DNA of 64,000 nt from the NCBI RefSeq assembly GCF_025860405.1, contig NZ_CP063785.1:1860001-1924000 (forward strand), read 5' to 3'. Below the pieces are notes generated by a model, which saw only the letters and a list, made by a program, of their open reading frames with translations, had not been told where the DNA came from and ran no database searches. Within the stretch, counting starts at the first letter, position 1; every line of letters starts with the position of its first letter. Shown in pieces: positions 9,077-18,974 of the stretch. Both the position numbers and the translations under genes were made by a program. The DNA comes from Tolypothrix sp. PCC 7712. Its GTDB lineage: Bacteria > Cyanobacteriota > Cyanobacteriia > Cyanobacteriales > Nostocaceae.

Positions 9077-9745
9077 GTGAAAGCTATCGTTTATCCTCCC
9101 AATCCCGATCCAACCCAGCTAGCACGCGCCATTAGGCGCTTAGAGCGTGATGTATTACGCATGGGTGCTTTGGTAGAACAATCGTTTCGCCTGAGCCACC
9201 AGGCGTTATTTGCGCGCAATTTAACAGCCGCAGAGGAACTTCCTCAATTAGATAAAAAAATTGATCGCTTTTATAGACAAATAGAGTCAGATTGTACAGC
9301 AATCATGACACTGCAAGCACCAACGGCACAGGATTTGCGCCACTTGAGTGCTTTTATGCAGCTAGTACGAGATTTAGAGCGGATTGGGGATTATGCTGAA
9401 GATTTAGCTGACATTGCCATTAAACTTTTTCCTTATCCGCCTCATCCTTCTATACCAGAGATTGCAGTCATGTCTCACCATGCTCAAGCTATGTTAGCAA
9501 CTAGCTTGGTGGCTTTAGCCGATTTAGATGAAGCTGGTGGACGGAGTATCCAGCATTTAGATGATGCTGTTGATCATGCCTATGAACGTCTCTATAACAC
9601 TTTAGCTTTCCAAAAGGATGTTCCTGGTGTAGTCGAACCTATAGTTCTTTTAGCTCTAGCAATTCGCTGTCTGGAACGCATGGCAGATCATGCCACTAAC
9701 ATTGGTCAACGAGTAGCATACATCGTTACGGGTCAACGTTATTAA
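9077..9745 (+). CDS. phoU: PhoU-family phosphate signalling protein, SphU-like
   Basis: A 222-residue, all-helical protein starting at GTG (MKAIVYPPNPDPTQLAR). Two repeats carry the PhoU metal-binding pattern: RDLERIGDYAEDLADIA near residue 97 and RCLERMADHATNIGQRV near 197. PhoU represses the Pho kinase when phosphate is ample. In Synechocystis the homologue SphU acts on SphS. The gene is last in the operon and is followed directly by a strong terminator. Confidence 0.92.
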   Translation: MKAIVYPPNPDPTQLARAIRRLERDVLRMGALVEQSFRLSHQALFARNLTAAEELPQLDKKIDRFYRQIESDCTAIMTLQAPTAQDLRHLSAFMQLVRDLERIGDYAEDLADIAIKLFPYPPHPSIPEIAVMSHHAQAMLATSLVALADLDEAGGRSIQHLDDAVDHAYERLYNTLAFQKDVPGVVEPIVLLALAIRCLERMADHATNIGQRVAYIVTGQRY

Positions 9746-9767
9746 TCAAAACTACAAAATCATCACA

Positions 9768-9812
9768 TTAGGGATTGGTTCTTCTCGTTGCTTACCAATC
9801 CCTAATTTTTTT
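9768..9812 (+). terminator. Rho-independent terminator of the sphR-sphS-phoU operon
   Basis: A 12-bp perfect stem (TTAGGGATTGGT with ACCAATCCCTAA) around a 14-base loop, immediately followed by seven T residues. It begins 22 bases after the phoU stop. Confidence 0.9.
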
Positions 9813-10533
9813 GATGCAGCCTAGTAGTCTACCAACCCAAAAATTTTAGGTGGAGGTTGGGGAAAGGTTAAAGGGAAAAGGGTAAGGGACAAAAACCTTT
9901 CCCCTTTCCCCTTTCTCCTGCCAAGTTGCCTTGGTGTACTACTAGAATTTATAGGTTAAGAGGCCAATAAATCATCAAAATTAGCCAGCTAACATATATT
10001 TCACTAAAAGCTTACCTATTCTTAAACTTGTAACCTTAGAGTTAAGCAAAGATAGTAGTAAATAGTTACATAAATAACTCAGTAGTAATCTTGCTGTCAT
10101 ATATAAAACTGTTATAAAACACTAACTATAAAAACTCAAGCTCAATCTTCATGCATTAAAAATATGTATAAATTTTGATATAGCATAAATCCTGCTGCAT
10201 CAAATGCAAGTCTTAATTTTTAGTTCTCTCTACAATGACTCTATTTACTTTTATCTATCTTCTGAATTGGCTAACCAAATAGATTACTTGCATGATGTGT
10301 AAATTTTGCTAACCAAAAAGCAGTAATATTAAATTTACTATGCTTTGAAAATATTTTAATAAAAATCGACTTATAACAATTATTTTTTATCGTAAAAATT
10401 TGATTTTATTAGCAACTTCTCATTTATACAATACTTTTTATGAGCAACCAATGATTCAGCTTACCAATAATTAAATTACTGCTTGTTTCCTAACTATCAC
10501 AAGCAATTTTACTGTAGCAAAACCAACTTCTGA
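9813..10533. other. Intergenic region with a purine/pyrimidine hairpin repeat
   Basis: Positions about 9855-9916 hold a G/A-rich arm (GGGAAAGG...AAAGGG) facing a CCTTTCCCC arm. This is one of several such hairpins in the window (also near 21.8, 24.3, 29.1, 30.0 and 54.7 kb). The rest is very AT-rich and gene-free and probably contains the promoter of the following regulator. Confidence 0.55.
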
Positions 10534-11142
10534 ATGTATACCAAAAGTTCGATCCCACACTCTGCTGTTACATCCAATAATTCTGCTATCAATGAACAGT
10601 TACCCCAAAGGCTATTTGCACGTCGGCAAGTGATACCTCCACGCCACGAGGTCTTGTGGCGTATAGAGCGTGGAGCAGTTAGGACTTTAACTTGGAGTGA
10701 AGACGGAACATTTATCACTCTGGGTTATTGGGGGCCAGGTGATATAGTTGGTTATCCTTTGTCTAAAGTTAAACCTTACCAAATAGAATCTTTAACGAGT
10801 GTTGAAGTAAGTGTGGTGCCACCGCATATTTGGTATCAAGATATTGATGCGTTATTATCCCATATTCAACAAGCAGAAGAGCTATTAAGCATAGTGCATC
10901 GTAAACCAATGTCACTGCGCTTATGGCAATTTTTAGTATGGCTAAGTGAAAAATTTGGTTGTGATGTAGAAAAAGGCAAACTGCTTGATATTAATGTGAC
11001 TCATCAAGAAATTGCAGAAGTTCTAAATACAACAAGAGTAACTGTAACACGACTTCTACAACAATTTGAAGAAGAAGGAAAACTTTTGCGTTCTAAACGT
11101 CAAATAATTCTGCGATTACCGAATCAATTTATGAGAAAATAA
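10534..11142 (+). CDS. Crp/Fnr-family transcriptional regulator
   Basis: A 202-residue regulator. Residues about 25-110 form a cupin-like cyclic-nucleotide-binding fold (GDIVGYPL), but the usual cAMP-contact motif (GE...RSA) is absent, so it probably does not bind cAMP. A Crp-type helix-turn-helix follows near 150-200 (THQEIAEVLNTTRVTVTRLLQQFEEEGKL). It has the size of NtcA-class cyanobacterial regulators but lacks their N-terminal sequence, so I leave it unnamed. It lies 109 bases upstream of a porin gene in the same direction and might control it. Confidence 0.85.
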   Translation: MYTKSSIPHSAVTSNNSAINEQLPQRLFARRQVIPPRHEVLWRIERGAVRTLTWSEDGTFITLGYWGPGDIVGYPLSKVKPYQIESLTSVEVSVVPPHIWYQDIDALLSHIQQAEELLSIVHRKPMSLRLWQFLVWLSEKFGCDVEKGKLLDINVTHQEIAEVLNTTRVTVTRLLQQFEEEGKLLRSKRQIILRLPNQFMRK

Positions 11143-11251
11143 GGTAAAATAATTCTGCTTGGTTGGATAAAATCAATGCTGAATTAAGTAAGTAAATTCC
11201 CTAATATTAAAAATTTTAGGGAGCTTTACTAGGAGCTAAAGAGTTTTAGGT

Positions 11252-12868
11252 GTGAGTGCAAGTAAAACAATGACAAAAGCATTCTGGGGTCTTTTAAAGA
11301 TTAGTCCATTGGTGATGGCGGCTACATTTGTGGCGGCTAATAGTACTTTGGCGGCTGAAGTTAATGAACCTGTAAATGGTGTTGCTCAACTGTCCCAAGA
11401 TTCTATGGGTCAAGTTACATCAGTTTCACAGTTTTCTGATGTACAACCTACAGATTGGGCATTCCAAGCTTTACAATCTTTAGTTGAGCGCTATGGCTGT
11501 ATTGCAGGTTATCCTAACGGTACTTATCGTGGTAACCGCGCGTTGACTCGTTATGAATTCGCCGCAGGTTTGAATGCTTGTTTAGATCGGGTGAATGAGT
11601 TGATTGCTACAGCTACTGCTGACTTGGTAACAAAACAAGACTTAGCTACATTACAGCGCTTACAAGAAGAATTTTCTGCGGAATTGGCTACTTTACGTGG
11701 TCGTGTAGATTCTTTAGAAGCACGCACTGCGGAACTAGAAGCAAATCAATTTTCCACAACAACTAAGCTAGTTGGAGAAGCTATTTTCAGCGTCTCTCAG
11801 CCTTTTGGGGATACAAGAGCTGATACTGACAATAATCCCAACAATAACCCAGATTTAGACAGCAACACTGCCTTCTCTGACCGGGTACGGTTGAATTTAT
11901 ACAGCAGCTTCACAGGCAAAGATCAGTTGCAAATCCGATTACAAGGTCGTAATACTGTACCTAATTCGGGTGTAACTGGTACCAACATGACCCGCTTGGG
12001 CTATGACGGTGGTACTAATAACAGTGTTGAAATTGATAAAGTTAACTACGCTTTCAACTTCAGCGATGCAGTACGTGTAAAGATTGATGCAACTGGTGCT
12101 GAGTTGAATGAAAACGTTTACAACTTCAACCCTGACTTTGCTAGTTCTGGGAAAGGTGCTTTATCCGCCTACGGACGATTTAGTCCCATCTATCGCCAAG
12201 CTGGTAATGGTGCGGGTATAACTGTTAATTTCAATCCTAAAGGCCCTTTGACCTTGAGTGCTGCTTACTTTGCTCAAGGAGTAAATACTCCGAATAATCC
12301 AGCCGATGGTAATGGGCTATTTAATGGTAGTAATACCTTCTTTGGGCAGATAGCTTTCAAACCAACCCAAGCTTTGAATGTTGGATTTAGCTATGCCCGT
12401 ACATATCAAAGCAATCCCAGCCTCTTCCAAGGGATAGGAAGTGCTTTTGCGAATAATCCCTTTGCTGGTGCGCGGACTGAAGCTAACCACTATGGTGTAC
12501 AAGCTACTTTCCAACTTAGCTCTCAATTAGCTTTGAGTGGTTGGGGCGGTTACACAACTGCTGATGCGGTAACTGGTGCTGCTAGAAGTGCAGATGCTTG
12601 GTATTGGGCTGGTTCACTAGCTGTCAGAGACTTTGGTCGTAAAGGTAACGTCTTGGGTGTGATTTTCGGTCAACCACCGAAAGTAACTGGTGGTGATAAT
12701 ATTGCTTCAGAATCTGGCACCTCTTATCATCTAGAGGGTCTATACAAGTTGAATGTATCTGACAATATTCAAGTTACCCCAGGTTTGTTGGTGATCTTTA
12801 ATCCCGAAAACAACGACAATAACAACACCATTTACGTAGGTACTCTACGTACTACTTTCTCATTCTAA
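11252..12868 (+). CDS. SLH-domain OprB-type porin (annotated in many cyanobacteria as iron uptake porin)
   Basis: A 538-residue outer-membrane protein. A signal peptide with LAAE cleavage region ends near residue 36. One S-layer-homology domain covers about 60-118 (FSDVQPTDWAFQALQSLVE to LTRYEFAAGLNACLDRV) and a coiled-coil spacer about 130-165. The rest is a beta-barrel rich in Gly, Asn and aromatic residues, ending in the outer-membrane signature TTFSF. The SLH domain would bind pyruvylated peptidoglycan-linked polysaccharide. The GTG start is used here; an ATG six codons downstream is also possible and neither has a strong ribosome site. Confidence 0.9.
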   Translation: MSASKTMTKAFWGLLKISPLVMAATFVAANSTLAAEVNEPVNGVAQLSQDSMGQVTSVSQFSDVQPTDWAFQALQSLVERYGCIAGYPNGTYRGNRALTRYEFAAGLNACLDRVNELIATATADLVTKQDLATLQRLQEEFSAELATLRGRVDSLEARTAELEANQFSTTTKLVGEAIFSVSQPFGDTRADTDNNPNNNPDLDSNTAFSDRVRLNLYSSFTGKDQLQIRLQGRNTVPNSGVTGTNMTRLGYDGGTNNSVEIDKVNYAFNFSDAVRVKIDATGAELNENVYNFNPDFASSGKGALSAYGRFSPIYRQAGNGAGITVNFNPKGPLTLSAAYFAQGVNTPNNPADGNGLFNGSNTFFGQIAFKPTQALNVGFSYARTYQSNPSLFQGIGSAFANNPFAGARTEANHYGVQATFQLSSQLALSGWGGYTTADAVTGAARSADAWYWAGSLAVRDFGRKGNVLGVIFGQPPKVTGGDNIASESGTSYHLEGLYKLNVSDNIQVTPGLLVIFNPENNDNNNTIYVGTLRTTFSF

Positions 12869-13008
12869 GATTGCCAATCTATTAGCAGTCAACTGTTGGG
12901 TGGGGATTTTTCCTACCCAATCAGAGATGGAAAAAATATTGTGGTCAAAATCAAAACGCTGCGGCTTATGGTTAAAACTGCCATTAACCTAATCCGCATC
13001 AAAATTAT

Positions 13009-13029
13009 CCCGCCTTGAGGCGGGTTTTT
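13009..13029 (+). terminator. Rho-independent terminator after the porin gene
   Basis: CCCGCC-TTGA-GGCGGG followed by five T residues. It forms a compact GC-rich tetraloop hairpin about 140 bases after the porin stop. The reverse strand lacks a T-run, so it serves the porin side. Confidence 0.85.
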
Positions 13030-13044
13030 ATTGGAGCAAAATGA

Positions 13045-13377
13045 CTATATAGGATTAATATCTTTTTGATTAGACAGATCTGTTGGTGGGCGATCGCTAC
13101 TCCAAGCCCACCATGCATTACCACAATGACAATTGTAAAATTCCTGCCATTTGCGGCGATGGTCTTCTGTCATCACAGGCGATCGCCGATTCAACCAAAC
13201 TTGTAATGCTTCTCGGCTACTAGACTTGCAGTTTGGACAGCAAAACTGATAAGCGTGAATTGCGTTATTCGTCCATTCAGGCGGGGTGGGGGCGAAAGCT
13301 TCCATGTAGTTAAAATTTAATTTTTCATGGTTATCCAAAACTTTCAAGTTTTGAACTTCTATGCCAACGGGTACCAT
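13045..13377 (-). CDS. Small conserved cysteine-rich protein of unknown function
   Basis: A 110-residue soluble protein with CCPNC near residue 47 and CHCGNAWWAW near 84. The two Cys pairs are arranged like a zinc ribbon with aromatic residues after the second pair. I do not recognise a named family. It faces the porin gene tail to tail, with the porin terminator between them. The ATG start is weakly supported, and a second ATG 24 codons in would still keep both Cys pairs. Confidence 0.65.
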   Translation of the reverse strand: MVPVGIEVQNLKVLDNHEKLNFNYMEAFAPTPPEWTNNAIHAYQFCCPNCKSSSREALQVWLNRRSPVMTEDHRRKWQEFYNCHCGNAWWAWSSDRPPTDLSNQKDINPI

Positions 13378-13559
13378 AGAATCCCGCTACACTACACACT
13401 TACTTGATTGATGACTCTGATAACTGTGTTTGTTTGTTTAACAAATAACAATCTGCAGAGGGTCTCATGTGATTAACTATTACAAATCAAAGGTTAGCAT
13501 GAAAAGTTAATTTTTTGCATAATTGAATACTATGCATATCATGGCTAATTATTAACTTT

Positions 13560-14165
13560 ATGGAGCCAACCGCCGAAATTCGCCGCTTGTTAGATGTAAT
13601 GCCTGCTTCTGCACGAATGCTGACCAAAATCGTCAGCAAGCCCCAACAAGCAAAGGTAATTGATGCGTCCTTTCCACTCCCTTGGAATCAAGAACGGCCA
13701 ATCAATATTAATTTTGACTTATGGTTTCGTCTGGGGAAATCACAACGAGATTTGTTGTTGTTGCAGACGGTTAGCTGGTTAACAGGGGTGAAGTGGTTCA
13801 AACCCAATATTTATCAAGTTGTACTTGTCGCAGGGCTTATAGGTGGATTAGTCGAATCCACACAGTCTGATGTTGTAGGTGTTGTGATCGCAGTTGGCTT
13901 AAGTGCGATCGCAGGTTTTCGGATTTGGCGCACAAACCAATCTCCAGAGTTAGAGTTAGATGCTGATGCAGCAGCAATTCGCATTGCTGGGCGGCGAGGT
14001 TACTCAGAATCTGAAGCCGCAGAACATTTGTTATCTGCAATTGAAACAGTAGCTAAGATTGAGGGGCGTTCTGGCTTAAGTTTTAACGAATTGATTCGTT
14101 GTCAAAACTTACGGGCGATTGCAGGTTTATCTCCTGTGGGTTTACCAAAAAGTTATATGAAGTAG
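13560..14165 (+). CDS. DUF3318 domain protein
   Basis: A 201-residue protein beginning MEPTAEIRRLLDVMPASARM, the usual opening of cyanobacterial DUF3318 proteins. A hydrophobic pair near residues 80-120 (VVLVAGLIGGLVE and VVGVVIAVGLSAIAGF) probably forms a membrane hairpin. It is followed by ELDADAAAIRIAGRRGYSESEAAEHLL, a segment resembling the C-terminal part of M48-like peptidases but without HExxH. Enzymatic activity is therefore unlikely. The function is unknown. Confidence 0.8.
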   Translation: MEPTAEIRRLLDVMPASARMLTKIVSKPQQAKVIDASFPLPWNQERPININFDLWFRLGKSQRDLLLLQTVSWLTGVKWFKPNIYQVVLVAGLIGGLVESTQSDVVGVVIAVGLSAIAGFRIWRTNQSPELELDADAAAIRIAGRRGYSESEAAEHLLSAIETVAKIEGRSGLSFNELIRCQNLRAIAGLSPVGLPKSYMK

Positions 14166-14220
14166 CACCAAGCTGAAAGTTGATGGCAATTAATTAGTCT
14201 TGTCATGCTCTGAAATTGAG

Positions 14221-15474
14221 CTATTTAACATCAGTGACTCGCCAGCTAAGTTTTAAGTTAACCCAGAAATTCCAAATTGTAGCAACTGCGATCGCAATTA
14301 AGTTGGCAATGTAGCGGTTAGGCAGGATGAAGTTAAATACTAGATTTAAAATCAGTACATTTAATACCAATCCCGCCAAGCAAATTACATTAAATTTCAA
14401 AAAGCGCTTCAACCGTTGTCGCCATTCTTGCTGCTGCATGGAAACATCAGCGAATGTCCAAGCATCATTCCACAAGAAGTTATTGAAAATGGCAATTTCT
14501 CCAGCAATGATTTTGCTCCGAGTTAGGGGTAAGGCTAAGGTTGTAGGATCACTGAGCAAATAAAGCACTGCCATATCGACAAACACGCCACTTAATCCTA
14601 CCAATCCAAAGCGGAGAAATCGACCAATTGGGAAACCCATGTTTTGACTAAACTTGCTCACTTTTCCTAAATTTCCTGTGGAGAGACGCAATTTTAGCAG
14701 GTGGTGTAAGTAATCGACATATTGCTTCCATGTCACTTTGCTTTCGCCTTCTTTGCGTTCACAAAATACATAGCCTACTTCAGCAATTGCACCAACTCTT
14801 CCCCGCCCAATTACCTCTAAAAGAATTTTATATCCTACGGGGTTAAGTATTGCTCCTGCGATCGCATTCCGACGCACCATAAAATAACCACTCATGGGGT
14901 CGGAAACTCTTCCCAGTACACTTGGTAAAATAATCAATCCTAAAACTTGAGCGCCACGGGACAAGAAACGCCGGACAATACTCCAACTACTAACACCGCC
15001 TCCTTCTATATGACGGCTAGCTAGCGCTAAATCTGCTCCTTGCTCAATTTCAGTAACTAATTGCGTCAATACCTCTGGTGGATGTTGTAAATCTCCGTCA
15101 ATTACCCCTAGAATCTTTCCTCTTGCTGCCTGCCAACCACGAATTACTGCTGAGGATAATCCTCGTTCTTGTTGTCGTCGCATGACTCGCAACTGTGGAT
15201 AATCTCCCATGAGAGATTGTGCAACTTCCCAAGTGCGATCTGGACTATTGTCATCTACCACAATCAGTTCATAGCGTCCAGGAATGCACTCATCCAGTAC
15301 TTGGCTCAAGATTTTGACAACATTTTTGATATTGTCACGTTCTTTATAAGTAGGAATGACTAAAGAAAGAAAAATATCTTCGCCATCTGTATCTGTAATC
15401 TTATCAGGTAATTCAGAGATTTGTAATTTACCAGTTGGTGCTGATAATAATGGATAATCTTGGCTTTGAGGCAT
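14221..15474 (-). CDS. GT2 polyprenyl-phosphate glycosyltransferase fused to a GtrA-like membrane domain
   Basis: 417 residues. The N-terminal half (about 35-270) is a GT-A glycosyltransferase of the dolichol-phosphate-mannose synthase type, with VIPTYKERDNI, VVDDNSPDRT and GVIDGDLQHPPEV carrying the metal-binding acidic residues. The C-terminal part (about 285-410) has four hydrophobic helices with FGLVGLSGVFVDM and FLWNDAWTF, typical of GtrA flippase-like domains. The fused protein would make and translocate a lipid-linked sugar. It is divergent from a GT39-like gene that would use such a donor at the periplasmic face, so the two probably work together. Confidence 0.9.
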   Translation of the reverse strand: MPQSQDYPLLSAPTGKLQISELPDKITDTDGEDIFLSLVIPTYKERDNIKNVVKILSQVLDECIPGRYELIVVDDNSPDRTWEVAQSLMGDYPQLRVMRRQQERGLSSAVIRGWQAARGKILGVIDGDLQHPPEVLTQLVTEIEQGADLALASRHIEGGGVSSWSIVRRFLSRGAQVLGLIILPSVLGRVSDPMSGYFMVRRNAIAGAILNPVGYKILLEVIGRGRVGAIAEVGYVFCERKEGESKVTWKQYVDYLHHLLKLRLSTGNLGKVSKFSQNMGFPIGRFLRFGLVGLSGVFVDMAVLYLLSDPTTLALPLTRSKIIAGEIAIFNNFLWNDAWTFADVSMQQQEWRQRLKRFLKFNVICLAGLVLNVLILNLVFNFILPNRYIANLIAIAVATIWNFWVNLKLSWRVTDVK

Positions 15475-15677
15475 GAGAGCAAAATCCAGTTAGTGCAAGA
15501 GAATATTAAAAACAGAGCATCTTGGCATTAATTCAATTTTATTCCTCATCTATAACACTGGGAATATTAATTCACCATATTTTCTAAAAAAAGTTGCATT
15601 CTTTACTAATTTAGGTAAATATCCCCAAGTTGGAGTTGATAGCAAATGTTATTTTTATAAAAAATAAACATAATAAT

Positions 15678-17633
15678 ATGCTTTTGCTTTTGCCTATAAT
15701 ATTTTGGCTAATTATTTTTAGTATTTCTATTAAATATTCTGAAAGTTGGCGTAAATCATTTATGTCAACTTCTATTGTTTGGGGCGTTGTGCTCACTTTT
15801 ATTAGTGAAGTTTTAAGCCAATTTCATATACTTAATTTTTTAAGTATCCTAATAGCATGGTCATTATTGAACTGTTTAGCATTAATTTGCCAATATTTAT
15901 TTTTAATTAAAAATGCCAAGCCGATAAATTTAAATACTGCAATCTCTGGCAAAATAAAAAAATATATTAAAATAGCACCTGCCATCAAAATATTATTGTT
16001 TGGTATATTTTTCGTGGTCGCTACTGTTGGTTTAATTGCTATTATAGCGCCACCAAATAATTGGGATTCAATGGACTATCACATGACTCGTGTTGTGCAT
16101 TGGATGCAAAATAATAGTTTTGAACATTATCCCACAAGTTACACACCACAACTATATCAGAACCCTTGGTCAGAGTTTGTAATTCTGCATTTTCAAATTT
16201 TAAGCGGTACAGATTACTGTGCTAACTTAGTTCAATGGTTTAGTCTGCTTGGCTGCACGATAGGAGTCTCATTAATTGCACAACAACTAAGCGCAGACTT
16301 ACGAGGTCAGGTTTTTGCTGCTGTGATTAGTGCTACGATTCCTATGGGGATATTGCAAGCATCAAGTACTCAAAATGATTATGTCTTGTCATTTTGGTTA
16401 GTCTGTCTCGCTTTTTATGTTCTGCTTTCGGTAAAAGAGCGAGCAAGAACTAGTTGGACTAATTTATGTCTAATTGGAAGTAGTGTAGGATTAGCAATTT
16501 TAACTAAAGGAACAGCTTACTTTTACGTACTGCCATTTTTAATTTGGCTAGGTATATCTGAAATAAAATATTTACGTTTTAAAGTATGGCAGTCTGGACT
16601 ATTAGTAGGTAGTCTGGCTTTAAGTTTAAATTTTGCTCATTATTTACGTAATTACAATTTATTTGGCTCGCCATTAGGAGAACCTAGTACATATAAAAAC
16701 GAAATATTTGGTATTAATATACTATTTTCCAACATATTAAGAAATTTAGCTTTGCACATAGGAACACCTATTGGTTTATGGAATGGTATAGCCAATAAAT
16801 TAATTCAAATCATACATATATTTCTAGGGGTAGATGTTAACGATCCACGCATCACTTTTTCTAAAACATTTTTTGTCCCAGGAGGTTGGTCAACTCTAGG
16901 AGTTCCCGGAAACGAGAACAGTGCTGGCAATTTATTACATTTATGCATAATATTATTGTGTATAGTTATTTATATAGCTAAAAAAAGATATAAAAAAAGT
17001 GACTATATATTAAGTTATTTACTGAGTGCAATAAGTACATTTTTATTGTTTTGCTATTTAGTCAAATGGCAAGCATGGAATAGCCGTCTGCACCTACCAT
17101 TTTTTGTATTATTAGCTCCTTTTTTGGGTGTGATATTATCCCAAATCAAAAAGCCAAAAATGGCGTTATCTTTAGTAATTATTTTATTAATATCATCATT
17201 TCCCTGGTTATTTTTTAATAAATATAGACCGATAATTGATAGTCATAATATTTTTCAGACTAACCGAATTGAGCAATATTTTAGCAATAGACCTTATCTC
17301 CAAGAACCTTATGTTGGAGCAGTGAATTTATTAAAGTCAAAAGACTGCTCAAACATTGGTTTGTCATTAGGTAACGATCCGTGGGAATATCCTTACTGGG
17401 AAATCTGGCGACAGACTAAGAAAGAAACAGTAACAATGCAACATGTAAATGTTACTAATATTTCTGCTAAACTCAGTAACCAATATCCCTATAAAGATTT
17501 TATACCTTGTGCAATTATTACTATGGAAACAAAAAGAAGCAAACAAGAAAAATCTCAAGAGATGACTGTCAATGACGCAACTTATATTCGAGCAGGTGAT
17601 TTCCCTCCAGTAGGGGTTTTTCTTCCCAAGTAG
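15678..17633 (+). CDS. GT39-like multi-membrane-span glycosyltransferase
   Basis: About 651 residues with at least ten hydrophobic segments. The first extracytoplasmic loop carries NNWDSMDYHMTRVVHWMQ, where the Asp resembles the catalytic Asp of GT-C (ArnT/PMT/GT39) enzymes. A C-terminal soluble domain holds the last 100 residues. Such proteins transfer sugars from polyprenyl-phosphate donors. The divergently encoded GT2-GtrA protein could supply the donor. The ATG used here lies 16 codons inside a longer TTG-started frame; neither has a clear ribosome site. The gene is markedly more AT-rich than its neighbours, which may indicate transfer. Confidence 0.78.
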   Translation: MLLLLPIIFWLIIFSISIKYSESWRKSFMSTSIVWGVVLTFISEVLSQFHILNFLSILIAWSLLNCLALICQYLFLIKNAKPINLNTAISGKIKKYIKIAPAIKILLFGIFFVVATVGLIAIIAPPNNWDSMDYHMTRVVHWMQNNSFEHYPTSYTPQLYQNPWSEFVILHFQILSGTDYCANLVQWFSLLGCTIGVSLIAQQLSADLRGQVFAAVISATIPMGILQASSTQNDYVLSFWLVCLAFYVLLSVKERARTSWTNLCLIGSSVGLAILTKGTAYFYVLPFLIWLGISEIKYLRFKVWQSGLLVGSLALSLNFAHYLRNYNLFGSPLGEPSTYKNEIFGINILFSNILRNLALHIGTPIGLWNGIANKLIQIIHIFLGVDVNDPRITFSKTFFVPGGWSTLGVPGNENSAGNLLHLCIILLCIVIYIAKKRYKKSDYILSYLLSAISTFLLFCYLVKWQAWNSRLHLPFFVLLAPFLGVILSQIKKPKMALSLVIILLISSFPWLFFNKYRPIIDSHNIFQTNRIEQYFSNRPYLQEPYVGAVNLLKSKDCSNIGLSLGNDPWEYPYWEIWRQTKKETVTMQHVNVTNISAKLSNQYPYKDFIPCAIITMETKRSKQEKSQEMTVNDATYIRAGDFPPVGVFLPK

Positions 17634-17721
17634 GAGCATTGAAATAATTTCATCGCAAGTATTAAGATTTTACTGACAAAATTAATAAAGAAGTTTTTTA
17701 ATACTTTCGAGATTGATTAAT

Positions 17722-18858
17722 GTGGTAATCACTACTTTTGAAGCTATTCTTGACCGTGCTCTTAGCGGGGATGATATATCTCTTGCAGAGGGAGTGGTAT
17801 TGTTAAAACAAACAGATCCAGAAGCGATCGCAGCTATTCACAACACAGCCGATCAACTCCGCAGTCTGCAAGCAGGTGATACAGTCACTTACGTAATTAA
17901 CCGCAATATTAACTTTACTAACATTTGCGAACAGCACTGTAGTTTTTGTGCATTCCGGCGGGATGATGGTGATGATGGTGCTTACTGGTTAGATTGGGCA
18001 CAAATTTTGGAAAAAGCTACAGATGGTGTGCGACGAGGTGCAACGGAAATCTGTATGCAGGGAGGGTTAAACCCCCAAGCTAAAATCAACGGTAAATCTC
18101 TGCCTTATTATCTCAAGTTGGTGTCAACTATCAAGCAGGAATTTCCCGATGTACATTTGCACGCTTTCTCGCCTCAAGAAGTGCAATTTATCGCCAGAGT
18201 GGATGGACTCAATTATGCTGATGTGATTGCGGCTTTGCGGGACGCTGGTGTAGGCTCAATGCCAGGAACTGCGGCTGAGGTGCTAGATGATGAAGTCCGG
18301 CGAGTACTTTGTCCAGAGAAGATTGATACAGCTACTTGGCTAGAAATTGTGAGTACAGCCCATCAATTAGGCTTGCACACTACCAGCACTATGCTTTCTG
18401 GACATATTGAAAGTGCAGAACAGCAAATAGGACACTTAGCAAAATTGCGATCGCTGCAAAAAACTGCGATTGATAATGGCTATCCTGCCAAAATCACAGA
18501 GTTTATTTTATTACCTTTTGTTGGGCAAGAAGCGCCCAAACCTTTACGCCGCCGTGTAGGACGCGATCAACCGATTTTACAGGATGCGTTGCTACTGGGT
18601 GCGGTGGCACGAATTTTCTTAGGAAATTGGATACCTAACCATCAACCTAGTTGGGTAAAACTGGGTTTAGCTGGCGCGATGTCAGCCTTAGTTGCTGGTT
18701 GCAACGATATCGGCGGTACATTGATGGAAGAACACATTACCACTATGGCAGGTGCTATGGGTGGTACATGTATGGAAGTAGAAACATTACAAAAAGCGAT
18801 CGCTTCTTTAGGACGACCTTTTCAACAAAGAGATACTCTCTATCAGCCAGTATGCTGA
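17722..18858 (+). CDS. cofH: FO synthase subunit 2, radical-SAM CofH
   Basis: About 378 residues. It has the radical-SAM cluster Cys-x3-Cys-x2-Cys ([11 protein letters not shown], residues about 69-76), followed by [13 protein letters not shown] and HAFSPQEV, typical of CofH. CofH joins tyrosine with the flavin precursor to build 7,8-didemethyl-8-hydroxy-5-deazariboflavin together with CofG, which is not in this window. In cyanobacteria this deazaflavin serves as the antenna chromophore of DNA photolyase. GTG is preferred over an upstream TTG because a GAGA lies nine bases before it. Length and motifs are complete. Confidence 0.93.
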   Translation: MVITTFEAILDRALSGDDISLAEGVVLLKQTDPEAIAAIHNTADQLRSLQAGDTVTYVINRNINFTNICEQHCSFCAFRRDDGDDGAYWLDWAQILEKATDGVRRGATEICMQGGLNPQAKINGKSLPYYLKLVSTIKQEFPDVHLHAFSPQEVQFIARVDGLNYADVIAALRDAGVGSMPGTAAEVLDDEVRRVLCPEKIDTATWLEIVSTAHQLGLHTTSTMLSGHIESAEQQIGHLAKLRSLQKTAIDNGYPAKITEFILLPFVGQEAPKPLRRRVGRDQPILQDALLLGAVARIFLGNWIPNHQPSWVKLGLAGAMSALVAGCNDIGGTLMEEHITTMAGAMGGTCMEVETLQKAIASLGRPFQQRDTLYQPVC

Positions 18859-18861
18859 ATT

Positions 18862-18910
18862 CATGAGCAAAATTTCATCATTCATCCTTAAGCCTTCAGC
18901 CTTGCTCATG
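18862..18910. repeat. Inverted repeat after cofH
   Basis: CATGAGCAA and TTGCTCATG form a perfect 9-bp stem separated by about 31 bases. There is no T-run. It may be a weak transcription or processing signal between cofH and psb27. Confidence 0.4.
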
Positions 18911-18974
18911 ATCCCCAAGATACCAATCCAAGATAGTATTGACGTTGATTTATGAGTTGTTTTACTTAATGCTT

